This document shows positions 7,862 through 16,461 of a stretch of 64,000 nucleotides of DNA, in pieces. The stretch lies in assembly GCA_965249645.1 (NCBI GenBank), contig CBDFML010000010.1, positions 186,001 through 250,000 of the forward strand, in the 5' to 3' direction. Source of the DNA: CAVOEB01 sp965249645. GTDB taxonomy: Bacteria > Pseudomonadota > Alphaproteobacteria > UBA828 > JAPUJA01. The translations under genes and the position numbers were made by a program. Each line of letters begins with the position of its first letter. The first letter of the stretch is position 1. Below the pieces are notes generated by a model. That model was given only the letters and a program-made list of their open reading frames with translations, had not been told where the DNA came from and made no database searches.

Positions 7862-9253
7862 ATGTTTGCAACGATTCGCCGCTCGGCGGTTGCTTTGGGC
7901 ACGGTTCTCACCTTTGGCGCCGGACTGACTGCGACAGACGCCAACGCCTGGTCGCTCGAAGAGGCGGCCGCCCCTTACAAGGGGACCGAGATCAACATCA
8001 TCTGCGAGGGCTATCCGCCCTGCTACGCGCTCCAGGAAGTCTCGGCCGAGTTCACCGAGCAGACCGGGATCGCGGTCAATTTCGAGTTTGGCGACCTGCT
8101 GGCGATTGCCCAGCGCATGGTGGCCGAGCAGATGACCGAGTCCGAGCATTTCGACGGCATGCAGGTGCTGTCCTATCATCTCGGTCTGTTCGGCGAGCAA
8201 AATTTCGCGACGCCGATGGCAACCTTCCTCGACGATCCCGCGCTGCGCGATCCCAGCTTCAGCTGGGATGATTTCGTTCCCGCGTTGATCGCCCAGAGTT
8301 CCATGTACAAGGGCGAGGCGATCGCCCTGCCGTTCCAGTTCCTCGCCACCTTCGGCGTCATCCGCAAGGACATCATCGCCGATCCCGGCGAGCGCGCGGC
8401 GTTCAAGGCGATGTACGGCTACGACCTGCCCGAGCCGGGCCTGGTCATGGAGATGCCGGGCTACGACCAGTGGCGCGACATCGCCGCGTTCTTCAGCCGC
8501 AATGCGGGCGAAACGCTGGCCGGCAAGACCCTGGAGCAGGACTATTACGGCATCAGCTCGCCGTTCAAGCGGCACCTGACCGTGTTCTGGTTCACCTGGG
8601 CCAATTTGGTCGCCCATGGCGGCGAAATCTTCGACGGCGCCGGCAACGTGGTCATCGGCGAGGGCACGGCGGCGGTCGATACGGTGCAGTTCCTGCTCGA
8701 TATGCGCGAGTTCGCGCCGCCGAGCTACCGGGAATACACCTGGGACGAGCAATATCGCGATTTCTGCGCCGGGCTGATCTTCAGCACTACCTTCTGGCCC
8801 GACGCGCTCTACTACCTCGAAGACGCGAACGACTGCGAATCCGCGGGCAACATCGGCTACTTTGCTCTGCCCGGAACTCATGCCACCCTGCCGTTCGTCT
8901 ATTCCTATGTGGTGCCGCCGACAGCGCAGAATCCCGAGGCCGCGTTCCTGCTCATGCAGTGGGCGTTGTCCAAGGACGTCCAGGCCAGGGCGACGCCCCT
9001 GGGCTGGATCTCGAGCACGCGCAAGGACGTCATCGCGATGGACTGGTCGCACGAGAAACAGATCGAAGGCGACATGGCGATCCAGAACCTGATCGGCGAA
9101 AACGGCTGGTTCTATTCCCTGCCGCACCATCCGGCGTTGATCGCGGCTCAGGACATCATGATGGATGAGCTGAGCGCTGCGGGCGCCGACGAGATCGACG
9201 CACAAACGGCGGTGGACAACATCGCCGCGCGTCTCAAGAAGGCCGTGAAGTAA
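7862..9253 (+). CDS. ABC transporter substrate-binding protein, family 1 (MalE/UgpB-like)
   Basis: The 463-residue protein starts with a typical Sec signal peptide (two arginines, hydrophobic core 8-23, likely cleavage after ANA-W at about 29) and continues as a family 1 solute-binding protein: GTEINIICEGYPP begins the first lobe and FALPGTHAT and ALSKDVQ fit the later part. The start has GGGGAGA 6 bases upstream. It would capture the ligand in the periplasm and deliver it to the permeases at 9341 and 10241. It is the only substrate-binding protein in the window, although there are two permease pairs. The ligand cannot be read from the sequence; family 1 members mostly bind sugars, polyols and glycerol phosphates. 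Confidence 0.9.
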   Translation: MFATIRRSAVALGTVLTFGAGLTATDANAWSLEEAAAPYKGTEINIICEGYPPCYALQEVSAEFTEQTGIAVNFEFGDLLAIAQRMVAEQMTESEHFDGMQVLSYHLGLFGEQNFATPMATFLDDPALRDPSFSWDDFVPALIAQSSMYKGEAIALPFQFLATFGVIRKDIIADPGERAAFKAMYGYDLPEPGLVMEMPGYDQWRDIAAFFSRNAGETLAGKTLEQDYYGISSPFKRHLTVFWFTWANLVAHGGEIFDGAGNVVIGEGTAAVDTVQFLLDMREFAPPSYREYTWDEQYRDFCAGLIFSTTFWPDALYYLEDANDCESAGNIGYFALPGTHATLPFVYSYVVPPTAQNPEAAFLLMQWALSKDVQARATPLGWISSTRKDVIAMDWSHEKQIEGDMAIQNLIGENGWFYSLPHHPALIAAQDIMMDELSAAGADEIDAQTAVDNIAARLKKAVK

Positions 9254-9340
9254 CGACGCTCAGACCGACGAGGCGCCCGGCCCCGCGTTCGCGTAGGGCC
9301 GGGCCGCTTTGCGCGGGGCGGCAGCGTACGGGACCCAACG

Positions 9341-10231
9341 GTGCGTGCCAGGATAATCGACTTCAACTCCGAGAAGACGTTTCTCTGGGTCTGCCTGGTC
9401 CCGGTCATCGTCTTTCTCGCCGTCGTTGCCGTGGCGCCCACCACGGTTGCGATCATCGACAGCTTTCGCGAGCTTTCGCTGATCTCGTTCGGCGCGCGCG
9501 GCGAGTTCATCGGGCTCGAAAACTACCGCGAGCTGATCAGCGGCGACGGCAAATTCTACACCGCCCTCTGGCACACCTGCCTGTTTGTCATAGTCGTCGT
9601 ACCGATCGAATTCTGCGGCGGCCTCGCGATCGCGCTGTGGCTTAACCGCGAGTTTCGCGGGCGGCGCCTGATCCTCACACTGATTATGATTCCCACGGTC
9701 ATTGCGCCGATCGTCGTCGGCTTGATCTGGTACCTCTTCTTCCTGCCGACCTTCGGCCTGTTCACGCAGGTTCTCAACGATTGGGGTCTGTTTCGCGACA
9801 CAGGCGTGTTTTCGACCGCCGAAACCGCGCTCGCCGTGCTCATGCTGATCGACATCTGGGAATGGACGCCCTTCGTCATGCTGATTTTGCTGGCGGGGTT
9901 GACCGCGATGCCCCGAGAGCCAATCGAAGCGGCCTCGATGGACGGTGCGTCACGCGGGCAGATCCTATGGTTCGTCCAGATTCCATTGCTCCGCCCGCTC
10001 ATCATCATCGCGCTGATGCTGCGCTCGATCGACGCGAGCAAGATCTTCGACACCGTCTACGTGCTCACCGGCGGCGGGCCCGGCGATTCGACGGAGATGA
10101 TCACGACCTTCGCGCACCGAACGAGCTTCATGACCTGGAATCTGGGTTACGGCTCCGCGATCTGTCTGGTCCTGGCCTTCCTCTCGCTAATCCTTGCCGC
10201 CATGTTCTTTAAAATCGTGAGCAGGCCGTAG
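9341..10231 (+). CDS. ABC transporter permease, MalF/UgpA type (pair 1)
   Basis: The 296-residue polytopic protein has about six membrane segments and the cytoplasmic EAA loop EAASMDGASRGQILWFVQIP that docks on the ATPase. It starts at a GTG with only a weak ribosome site (GGGA at 9331). It is separated from the substrate-binding protein by 87 bases and from its partner permease by 9. It is strongly similar along its length to the permease at 15496 (shared AVAPTTVAIIDSFRELSL-like and LTGGGPGD segments). Confidence 0.92.
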   Translation: MRARIIDFNSEKTFLWVCLVPVIVFLAVVAVAPTTVAIIDSFRELSLISFGARGEFIGLENYRELISGDGKFYTALWHTCLFVIVVVPIEFCGGLAIALWLNREFRGRRLILTLIMIPTVIAPIVVGLIWYLFFLPTFGLFTQVLNDWGLFRDTGVFSTAETALAVLMLIDIWEWTPFVMLILLAGLTAMPREPIEAASMDGASRGQILWFVQIPLLRPLIIIALMLRSIDASKIFDTVYVLTGGGPGDSTEMITTFAHRTSFMTWNLGYGSAICLVLAFLSLILAAMFFKIVSRP

Positions 10232-10240
10232 GGGGGGGCG

Positions 10241-11056
10241 ATGGGACGCTTGCGTAAATATTTGTTTTCCCTGCCCATCGCGGTCTTGCTGGTCGCCACG
10301 GTGTTTCCTTATGCCTGGATTCTGATGGCGAGCTTCAAGCGGCACGAGGATCTTTTCTCTCGGCCCGTGCGGTGGCTGTTCACGCCGACCACCGAGAATT
10401 ATCTCGGCATTCTCGATAAGGGCTTCGACGTCTACTTCCTCAACTCGGTCATCGTCGGGTTTTCCAGCACGGCGCTGTGCCTGACCATCGGCACCTTCGC
10501 GGCCTACGCCTTCTCGCGTTACCGGGTGCCAGCGGGCAATCACCTGTTCTTCTATATCCTGGCGACCCGGCTGGGCCCGCCCATCGCCTACGCCTTGCCG
10601 ATGTATCTGATCTTTGATCGCATCGGCATCGCGAACTCGCATATCGGCGTCATCCTCGCCCATTCGACCTTCAACCTGGTGCTCGTGGTCTGGATGATGA
10701 AGTCATTTTTCGACGACGTGCCCCGGGCGGTCGAGGAGGCGGCGATACTCGACGGCGCCGGCCCGTTCCGGGTGTTCTTCCAGATTACCCTGCCGATGAC
10801 TTATGCCGGGCTCACCGCGGTCACCATCTTCGTGCTGATCTTCTCGTGGAACGAGCTGCTCTTCGCGCTCATCCTGACCGGTGGCGAAAATCGCACCTTC
10901 ACGGCCATGATCCCCTCCCTCGTCGGGCACCCCAAGGGGCTGTGGCCCCAGGTTGCCGCGGCCTGCGTTGTCCAAAGCGCCCCGGTGCTGATCTTCATCT
11001 TCTTCGTCCAGCGCCGGCTGGTGCAGGGACTGACATTCGGTGCCGTGAAGGGCTGA
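10241..11056 (+). CDS. ABC transporter permease, MalG/UgpE type (pair 1)
   Basis: The 271-residue protein has six predicted membrane segments and the EAA loop EEAAILDGAGPFRVFFQITLP. It ends in VQRRLVQGLTFGAVKG, a C-terminus kept by its paralog at 16458. A run of seven G precedes the ATG and serves as ribosome site. With the upstream permease it forms the channel of a binding-protein-dependent importer. It is last in its unit; the next gene converges from the minus strand after 78 bases. Confidence 0.92.
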   Translation: MGRLRKYLFSLPIAVLLVATVFPYAWILMASFKRHEDLFSRPVRWLFTPTTENYLGILDKGFDVYFLNSVIVGFSSTALCLTIGTFAAYAFSRYRVPAGNHLFFYILATRLGPPIAYALPMYLIFDRIGIANSHIGVILAHSTFNLVLVVWMMKSFFDDVPRAVEEAAILDGAGPFRVFFQITLPMTYAGLTAVTIFVLIFSWNELLFALILTGGENRTFTAMIPSLVGHPKGLWPQVAAACVVQSAPVLIFIFFVQRRLVQGLTFGAVKG

Positions 11057-11134
11057 GCGAGACTGACGAGATTGAAAAGTCCCGCTCCGGCGTGGCCGGG
11101 ACGGGCCCTGTGCGTGTTGGCTATGCGCGCCGAC

Positions 11135-11923
11135 CTACCAGTAGCACAAGCCGCCGCAAACGTTGATCGCCTGGCCGGTGATGAAGCGGCCGCGCTCGCT
11201 CGCGAGATAGACCGCAAAATCGCCGATGTCGCTGGGCTCGCCGACGCGCTTGAGCATGTTGGTGTCCGCCATGCTCTCCTGCCAGAATTCCTCGTAGTCG
11301 ATCTTGTTCTCGTCGGACCATTTGGTGTGGAAACTGACCGCCATCTTGGTGTCGATCCAGCCTGGGCAGATGCAGTTTGACCGGATCGCCTGCTCGCCCA
11401 CCTCGTGGGCGACGCAGCGGGCAAAGCCGATCAGCCCGTGTTTGGCCGCGTTGTAGGCGGAAAACAGGCCGTCGGCGGTCTTGCCGTTGGTCGAGGCGAT
11501 ATAAATCAGGCTGCCGCCCTGGCCCTGTTCCTGCAGGGCCGGCAGGGTGTATTTGGTGACCAGGAAGGGCGCCTTCAGGTCGATGTCGATGACCCAGTCC
11601 CACTGCTCTTCGGTCATGTCGGGTACGCTCATGTAGTCGTAGACGCCCGCGTTGTTGACCACGATGTCGATGCCGCCGAGCTTGTCGAGTGCGGTCTTGC
11701 ACATGGCCTCGATCTCGCCCGTCGTCGCCATGTCGCCGGCCACCGCAAAGGCGTTGCCGCCAGCTTTCGCGATGGTGTCGAGCGTATCCTTCGCCTTCTC
11801 TTCCGAGCGGGCGTGGACCGCAATGGTTGCGCCCTCTGCCGCCATGGCTTCGGCGATGGCGCGGCCGAGACCACTGGAGGCGCCCGTGACCAGCGCGCGC
11901 TTGCCGTTGAGTTGGGTATCCAT
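11135..11923 (-). CDS. Short-chain dehydrogenase/reductase, copy 1
   Basis: A classical SDR of 262 residues: cofactor motif TGASSGLG (13-20), NNAG (90-93), catalytic Ser144, Tyr157 and Lys161 (YNAAK), and the PGW segment after the active site. An Arg following a small residue at strand 2 (HARS) suggests NADP(H) use. The ribosome site is GGGAGAT, 8 bases before the ATG. The C-terminus QAINVCGGLCYW is shared with the neighbouring paralog. It probably oxidises or reduces an alcohol/ketone of the pathway served by the transporter; substrate unknown. Confidence 0.92.
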   Translation of the reverse strand: MDTQLNGKRALVTGASSGLGRAIAEAMAAEGATIAVHARSEEKAKDTLDTIAKAGGNAFAVAGDMATTGEIEAMCKTALDKLGGIDIVVNNAGVYDYMSVPDMTEEQWDWVIDIDLKAPFLVTKYTLPALQEQGQGGSLIYIASTNGKTADGLFSAYNAAKHGLIGFARCVAHEVGEQAIRSNCICPGWIDTKMAVSFHTKWSDENKIDYEEFWQESMADTNMLKRVGEPSDIGDFAVYLASERGRFITGQAINVCGGLCYW

Positions 11924-12012
11924 GTCTTTAATCTCCCGTCAGTAGCGTTACGACAACCGGTTAATCCGAATATAGGTGGCCATGGCCAGGATTGTCGAGC
12001 AGCGCGCCGCCC

Positions 12013-12804
12013 TTACCAGTAGGCGAGTCCACCGCAAATTCCGATCGCCTGGCCGGTGATGAAACGGCCCTTTTCGCTTGCGAGATAAACCGCCATCTCG
12101 GCGATGTCTTCCGGTTCTCCGATGCGCTTCAGCATGTTCGTGCCCGCGCCGTCTCGCTCGAGAAAGGCGTCGTAATCTGCCGGCTTCTCGCCCGGCCAAC
12201 CATCGTAAAACGCGCGGACCATCTTGGTGTCGATCCAACCGGGGGAGATGCCGTTAACGCGGATGCCCTGCTCGCCCACTTCTGCGGCGACACAGCGGGC
12301 GAACCCGAGGAGCCCGGCCTTGGCGGCGTTGTAGGCGGAGAAATGCGCGTCCGCCGTCTTGCTCGACGTTGATGTCAGATAGATCTGGCTGCCGCCGGTT
12401 CCCTGCGCGAGCATCGCGGGCAGGGTGTGCTTGGTCACCCAAAACGGCGCCTTGAGATCGATATCCATCGTCTGGTCCCAGAATTCCTTGGTCATATCGA
12501 CGACAAGCGCGTGTTCGAAGATGCCCGCGTTGTTGACCACGATGTCGATGCCGCCGAGCTCGTCGAGGGCAGCCCTGCACATGGTGCCGATTTCCGCCGT
12601 GACCCGCATATCGGCGGCGACAGTGAAGGCGTCACCACCGGCTGCAGCGATCGCGTCCAGCGTGTCCCGGGCGCTTTCGTCCGAACGCGCGTGCACGGCG
12701 ACACGAGCGCCCTCCCGGGCCAGGGCCTCGGCGATCGCGCGACCGATACCGCTTGACGCCCCGGTCACGAGCACCCGTTTGCCGTTCAATTGCGTATCCT
12801 TCAA
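12013..12804 (-). CDS. Short-chain dehydrogenase/reductase, copy 2
   Basis: The 263-residue paralog of the gene at 11135 has TGASSGIG (14-21), NNAG (91-94), Ser145, Tyr158 and Lys162. The start is a TTG at 12804: it is the only start codon in frame between an upstream TGA and the conserved QLNGKR segment, and AGGGG lies just 2 bases before it, which is tight. It precedes copy 1 by 89 bases on the same strand, so the two are probably co-transcribed from the divergent region at 12805-12962. The duplication with both active sites intact suggests paired steps or different stereochemistry (inference). Confidence 0.9.
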   Translation of the reverse strand: MKDTQLNGKRVLVTGASSGIGRAIAEALAREGARVAVHARSDESARDTLDAIAAAGGDAFTVAADMRVTAEIGTMCRAALDELGGIDIVVNNAGIFEHALVVDMTKEFWDQTMDIDLKAPFWVTKHTLPAMLAQGTGGSQIYLTSTSSKTADAHFSAYNAAKAGLLGFARCVAAEVGEQGIRVNGISPGWIDTKMVRAFYDGWPGEKPADYDAFLERDGAGTNMLKRIGEPEDIAEMAVYLASEKGRFITGQAIGICGGLAYW

Positions 12805-12820
12805 GACCCCTAGTTTTCAC

Positions 12821-12844
12821 TGTCGTGGCGCGTTTGCCACGACA
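12821..12844. promoter_or_regulatory. Perfect 9-bp inverted repeat in the divergent SDR/dehydrogenase region
   Basis: TGTCGTGGC (12821-12829) and GCCACGACA (12836-12844) are exact complements around a 6-base spacer. The repeat starts 17 bases before the SDR copy 2 start, inside the 158-base divergent region. A second, imperfect palindrome follows at about 12852-12867 (ACAGGGGGCCCCTTGT). Placement between divergent genes favours an operator over a terminator. Confidence 0.45.
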
Positions 12845-12962
12845 ATAAAAGCACAGGGGGCCCCTTGTCGACTGGCGCGCGCAAGCCGCGCCAAATCCGG
12901 GTTGCAGCTCTGGTAGATACCAGTTAATCTGCCGGAATAAAAGCTCCTGGGGGATGTTCATC

Positions 12963-15410
12963 ATGGTCGACGCCTTTCCCGATCAAGTCCGTGTTGTCGT
13001 CATCGGCGGCGGAATCATCGGCTGCTCGACGGCCTATCATCTTGCCAAGATGGGCTACACCGACACGGTGTTGATCGAAAAACACAAGTTCACGTCCGGT
13101 TCCACCTGGCACGCCGCCGGGGTCGTCGGCCAGCTCCGCGCCAACGCCAACATCACGCGCCTGCTTGGTCATTCGGTGAAACTTTATGCCGAGCTCGAGG
13201 CCGAGACGGGGCAAGCCACAGGCTGGCGCGAGAACGGCTCGCTCCGCCTCGCCTGCACCAAAGACCGGCGCATCGAGTATCAACGCGCGATCACCACGGC
13301 ACGGTCCTTCGGCCTCGACATGGAGTTGCTGACGCCCAAGGAGGCGCAGGAACTGATGCCGTTCATGAACGTCGACGATCTCGATTCGGCGATCTATCTG
13401 CCCTCCGACGGCTGTGCGAGCCCGTCCGATGTCACCATGGCACTGGTCAAGGGCGCGCGCATGAACGGTGCGACCTTGTTCGAGGACACATCGGTCACGG
13501 GTTTCGACATCAGGAACGGCCGTGTTGCCGGAGTCGCCACCGACAAGGGCGCAATAAAATGCGAGGCCGTGGCGTTATGCACCGGTATCTGGTCGCGTCA
13601 TCTGGGCCGGCTCGCGGGCGTCAATATTCCGATCCAGCCGTCGCACCACCATTATGTCGTGACCGACAAGATCGAGGGCCTTACGCCCGACATTCCGGCG
13701 ATGCGCGATCCCGACAAACTGACCTACTTCAAGGAAGAGGTCGGCGGCCTGATCGTCGGCGGCTACGAGTTCAACCCCATTCCCCATCTCGTAACGCCGG
13801 TGCCCGATCATTACGAATTCAAGCTTTTTCCCGAAGAGATCGAACATTTTGAGCAGATCCTGCTGCCCGCGCTGGAGCGCATTCCCGCGCTCGAGACCGT
13901 CGGCATCAAGCAGTGGTTCAACGGCCTCGAATCTTTCACCGAGGACACCATGTTCATCCTCGGCGAGGCCCCCGAGGTGGGTGGCTTCTTCGTCGGCTGC
14001 GGCTTCAATTCCATGGGCATCGCGTCGGGCGGCGGCGCGGGCATGGCGCTGGCCACCTGGGTGATCGAGGGCGAGCCGCCTTACGACATGTGGGCGGTCG
14101 ACATTCGCCGGTTCTCCAATTTCCATCGCTCCGATTCACGGGTCGGCGTGCGCGCGATCGAAGGCCAAGCCCATCACTATGTCATGGGCTGGCCCCATTA
14201 CGAGATGCAGGCGGGCCGCCCCTTCCGGCGCAGCCCGGTCTATGATCGGCTTGCGGTCTCTGGCGCATGTTTCGGCAACAAGACGGGCTGGGAGCGGCCC
14301 AACTGGTTCGCCCCTGAAGGCGTCGAGCCGACGGACGAGTACTCCTTCGGCGAACAGAACTGGTTTCCCTATTCCGCCCAGGAGCACGCCGCCTGCCGCG
14401 AGGCAGTGGCATTGTTCGATATGTCCTATTTCTCCAAATTCACCCTCGTAGGCAGGGACGCGGAATCCGCCCTCCAGCGCATTTGCGCGGGAAATGTCGG
14501 GCGCGAGCCGGGGCGGCTCACCTACACTCAGATGCTCAACGAAAAAGGCGGGATCGAGTGCGACCTCACCGTCGCGCGGCTGTCCGAAGACTCCTACTAC
14601 ATCGTTACGGGCACGGCGTTCGCCACTCACGATTTCACTCATATCCGCCGCAACCTCCCCGACGGCGCGCAGGCGTCGCTGCTCGACGTCACCTCGGCGT
14701 TCGGTACGCTGGCATTGATGGGGCCGAAAGCGCGCGAGGTGCTGGGTGCCGTCGCCGAAGGCGACATCAGCCACAAGGGTTTTCCCTTCGGCGCCGTGCG
14801 CGAGCTCTTCGTCGCCGGCGCCCCGGTGCGCGCCATGCGCCTGACCTTCGTCGGCGAACTGGGTTGGGAACTGCACGTGCCCGCCGAATATATGATCACG
14901 GTCTATGACGCGCTGAAGCAGGCGGGAGCGGAGGCGGGCCTGCGCGACGCCGGCTATCGGGCGATCGATTCCTTGCGTCTCGAAAAGGGCTACCGCGTCT
15001 GGGCGAGCGACATCGGGCCGGATTACACGCCGCTCGAAGCCGACTTAAGCTTTGCGGTCTCGTTCAAGAAGAACGCGGACTTTATCGGTAAACAGGCCCT
15101 GCTTGCCCAGCGTGGCGCGCCGTTGACCAAGCGGTTGATGATGTTTACCGTCGACGATCCGGACGCACATCTGCTCGGGCGAGAGACCCTCTACCGCGAC
15201 GGCGAGCGGGTCGGTTGGCTGAGCTCCGGAGGCTTCGGCCATACCATCGGCAAGGCGGTCGGGTTGGGCTACGTCCGCTCGCCGGACGGGGTCTCGGACG
15301 ACTATCTCAGGTCGGGACGTTACGAGCTTGAGGTTGCGGCGCGCCGGGTGCCCGCGGAGATTCATCTCGAACCGCTCTACGATCCGAAGAACGAACGGAT
15401 CAAGCGATAA
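12963..15410 (+). CDS. Dimethylglycine/sarcosine dehydrogenase-like flavoprotein with GcvT domains
   Basis: About 815 residues with the full four-part layout of the family: FAD-binding DAO domain (about 10-380, IGGGIIGCSTA), the FAO_M linker, and an aminomethyltransferase (GcvT) folate domain with its C-terminal barrel (about 430-810). SGSTWHAAG carries the histidine that in dimethylglycine dehydrogenase links covalently to FAD (H50 from this start). Such enzymes oxidise an N-methyl amine and pass the formaldehyde to tetrahydrofolate. The ATG at 12963 is favoured over one at 12954 because GGGGG ends 9 bases before it. The specific substrate (dimethylglycine, sarcosine or another N-methyl compound) is not determined. 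Confidence 0.92.
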   Translation: MVDAFPDQVRVVVIGGGIIGCSTAYHLAKMGYTDTVLIEKHKFTSGSTWHAAGVVGQLRANANITRLLGHSVKLYAELEAETGQATGWRENGSLRLACTKDRRIEYQRAITTARSFGLDMELLTPKEAQELMPFMNVDDLDSAIYLPSDGCASPSDVTMALVKGARMNGATLFEDTSVTGFDIRNGRVAGVATDKGAIKCEAVALCTGIWSRHLGRLAGVNIPIQPSHHHYVVTDKIEGLTPDIPAMRDPDKLTYFKEEVGGLIVGGYEFNPIPHLVTPVPDHYEFKLFPEEIEHFEQILLPALERIPALETVGIKQWFNGLESFTEDTMFILGEAPEVGGFFVGCGFNSMGIASGGGAGMALATWVIEGEPPYDMWAVDIRRFSNFHRSDSRVGVRAIEGQAHHYVMGWPHYEMQAGRPFRRSPVYDRLAVSGACFGNKTGWERPNWFAPEGVEPTDEYSFGEQNWFPYSAQEHAACREAVALFDMSYFSKFTLVGRDAESALQRICAGNVGREPGRLTYTQMLNEKGGIECDLTVARLSEDSYYIVTGTAFATHDFTHIRRNLPDGAQASLLDVTSAFGTLALMGPKAREVLGAVAEGDISHKGFPFGAVRELFVAGAPVRAMRLTFVGELGWELHVPAEYMITVYDALKQAGAEAGLRDAGYRAIDSLRLEKGYRVWASDIGPDYTPLEADLSFAVSFKKNADFIGKQALLAQRGAPLTKRLMMFTVDDPDAHLLGRETLYRDGERVGWLSSGGFGHTIGKAVGLGYVRSPDGVSDDYLRSGRYELEVAARRVPAEIHLEPLYDPKNERIKR

Positions 15411-15495
15411 CCAGGCACGCGTTCTGCTTGCCACGGCGGACGAGCGCCACTAGGTTCAGGAACCTCGGGCCACCCGGGATACAGGGAGAGCGGGC

Positions 15496-16461
15496 GTGGC
15501 GGCACAAGGCACGCAAAAAAAGAAGCTGATCGATTGGAGTTCGCAGACCACCTTCGTCACGGTCTGCATGCTGCCGATCATCATCTTCCTGCTGGTCGTC
15601 GCGGTGACGCCGACGACAGTCGCCATTATCGATAGCTTTCGCGAGCTTTCACTCACCGTGTTCACCAAGCGTGGGGAATTCATCGGTCTCCAGAACTACG
15701 GCGATCTGATCGCCGACGACGAAAAATTCTACACGTCGCTCTGGCACACGGTGATGTTCATGGCTGTCGTTGTGCCCGTTGAGTTCGTCTGCGGTCTCGC
15801 CATCGCGCTCTGGATCAACCGGCAGTTCGCCGGGCGCCGCCTCGTGCTGACCATCATCATGATTCCCACCATGATCGCGCCCGTCGTCGTCGGCATGATC
15901 TGGCGCTTCTTCCTGATGCCCAGTTTCGGCGTGCTCACCGTCTACATGAACGATCTCGGGTTGTTTCGGGAAACCAGTATCTTTTCCGGTCCGACGACGG
16001 CGTTCGGGGCGCTGATGCTCATCGATGTCTGGGAGTGGACGCCCTTCATCATGCTTATCATGCTCGCGGGCCTGACCGCGATGCCCAAGAACCCGATCGA
16101 GGCGGCGCAGCTGGACGGCGCGTCGAAATGGCAGATCCTCTGGCACGTCCAGCTGCCGTTGCTCAAGCCGCTCATCATCATCGCACTCATGCTGCGCACA
16201 ATCGACGCGAGCAAGGTTTTCGACACGATATACATCCTGACCGGCGGCGGCCCGGGCGATGCGACCGAGGTGATTTCGAGCTTCGCCTACCGCACGAATT
16301 TCCTCAAATGGGACCTCGGGTACGGTGCCGCGGTGTGTCTCGTGCTGGCCTTCGCCTCTCTGGTCGTGGCTGGGCTATTCTATAAGGTCGTCACCCGCCA
16401 GCGCGCCATAGCCACGACCCGCGCTGCAGTGCGCGAAAAAGAGCCGACGGTGGCGTCATGA
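15496..16461 (+). CDS. ABC transporter permease, MalF/UgpA type (pair 2)
   Basis: The 321-residue permease is a paralog of the one at 9341 and has the EAA loop EAAQLDGASKWQILWHVQLP and about six membrane segments. It starts at a GTG with GGGAGA 7-12 bases upstream and has a longer charged C-terminal tail (after VVTRQRA) than its paralog. Its stop overlaps the ATG of the next permease (ATGA). No substrate-binding protein or ATPase accompanies this pair, so it presumably shares those encoded at 7862 and 6070, or depends on genes outside the window. Confidence 0.92.
   Translation: MAAQGTQKKKLIDWSSQTTFVTVCMLPIIIFLLVVAVTPTTVAIIDSFRELSLTVFTKRGEFIGLQNYGDLIADDEKFYTSLWHTVMFMAVVVPVEFVCGLAIALWINRQFAGRRLVLTIIMIPTMIAPVVVGMIWRFFLMPSFGVLTVYMNDLGLFRETSIFSGPTTAFGALMLIDVWEWTPFIMLIMLAGLTAMPKNPIEAAQLDGASKWQILWHVQLPLLKPLIIIALMLRTIDASKVFDTIYILTGGGPGDATEVISSFAYRTNFLKWDLGYGAAVCLVLAFASLVVAGLFYKVVTRQRAIATTRAAVREKEPTVAS

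Noticed and set aside
7781..9205. Long minus-strand frame of 474 codons opposite the substrate-binding protein
   Set aside because: It is the antisense shadow of a well-supported gene, has no ribosome site and no recognisable domain; such frames are common in GC-rich DNA.
11057..11134. Terminator between the convergent permease and SDR genes
   Set aside because: GTCCCG and CGGGAC can pair around a 12-base loop, but the stem is short and lacks a T-run.
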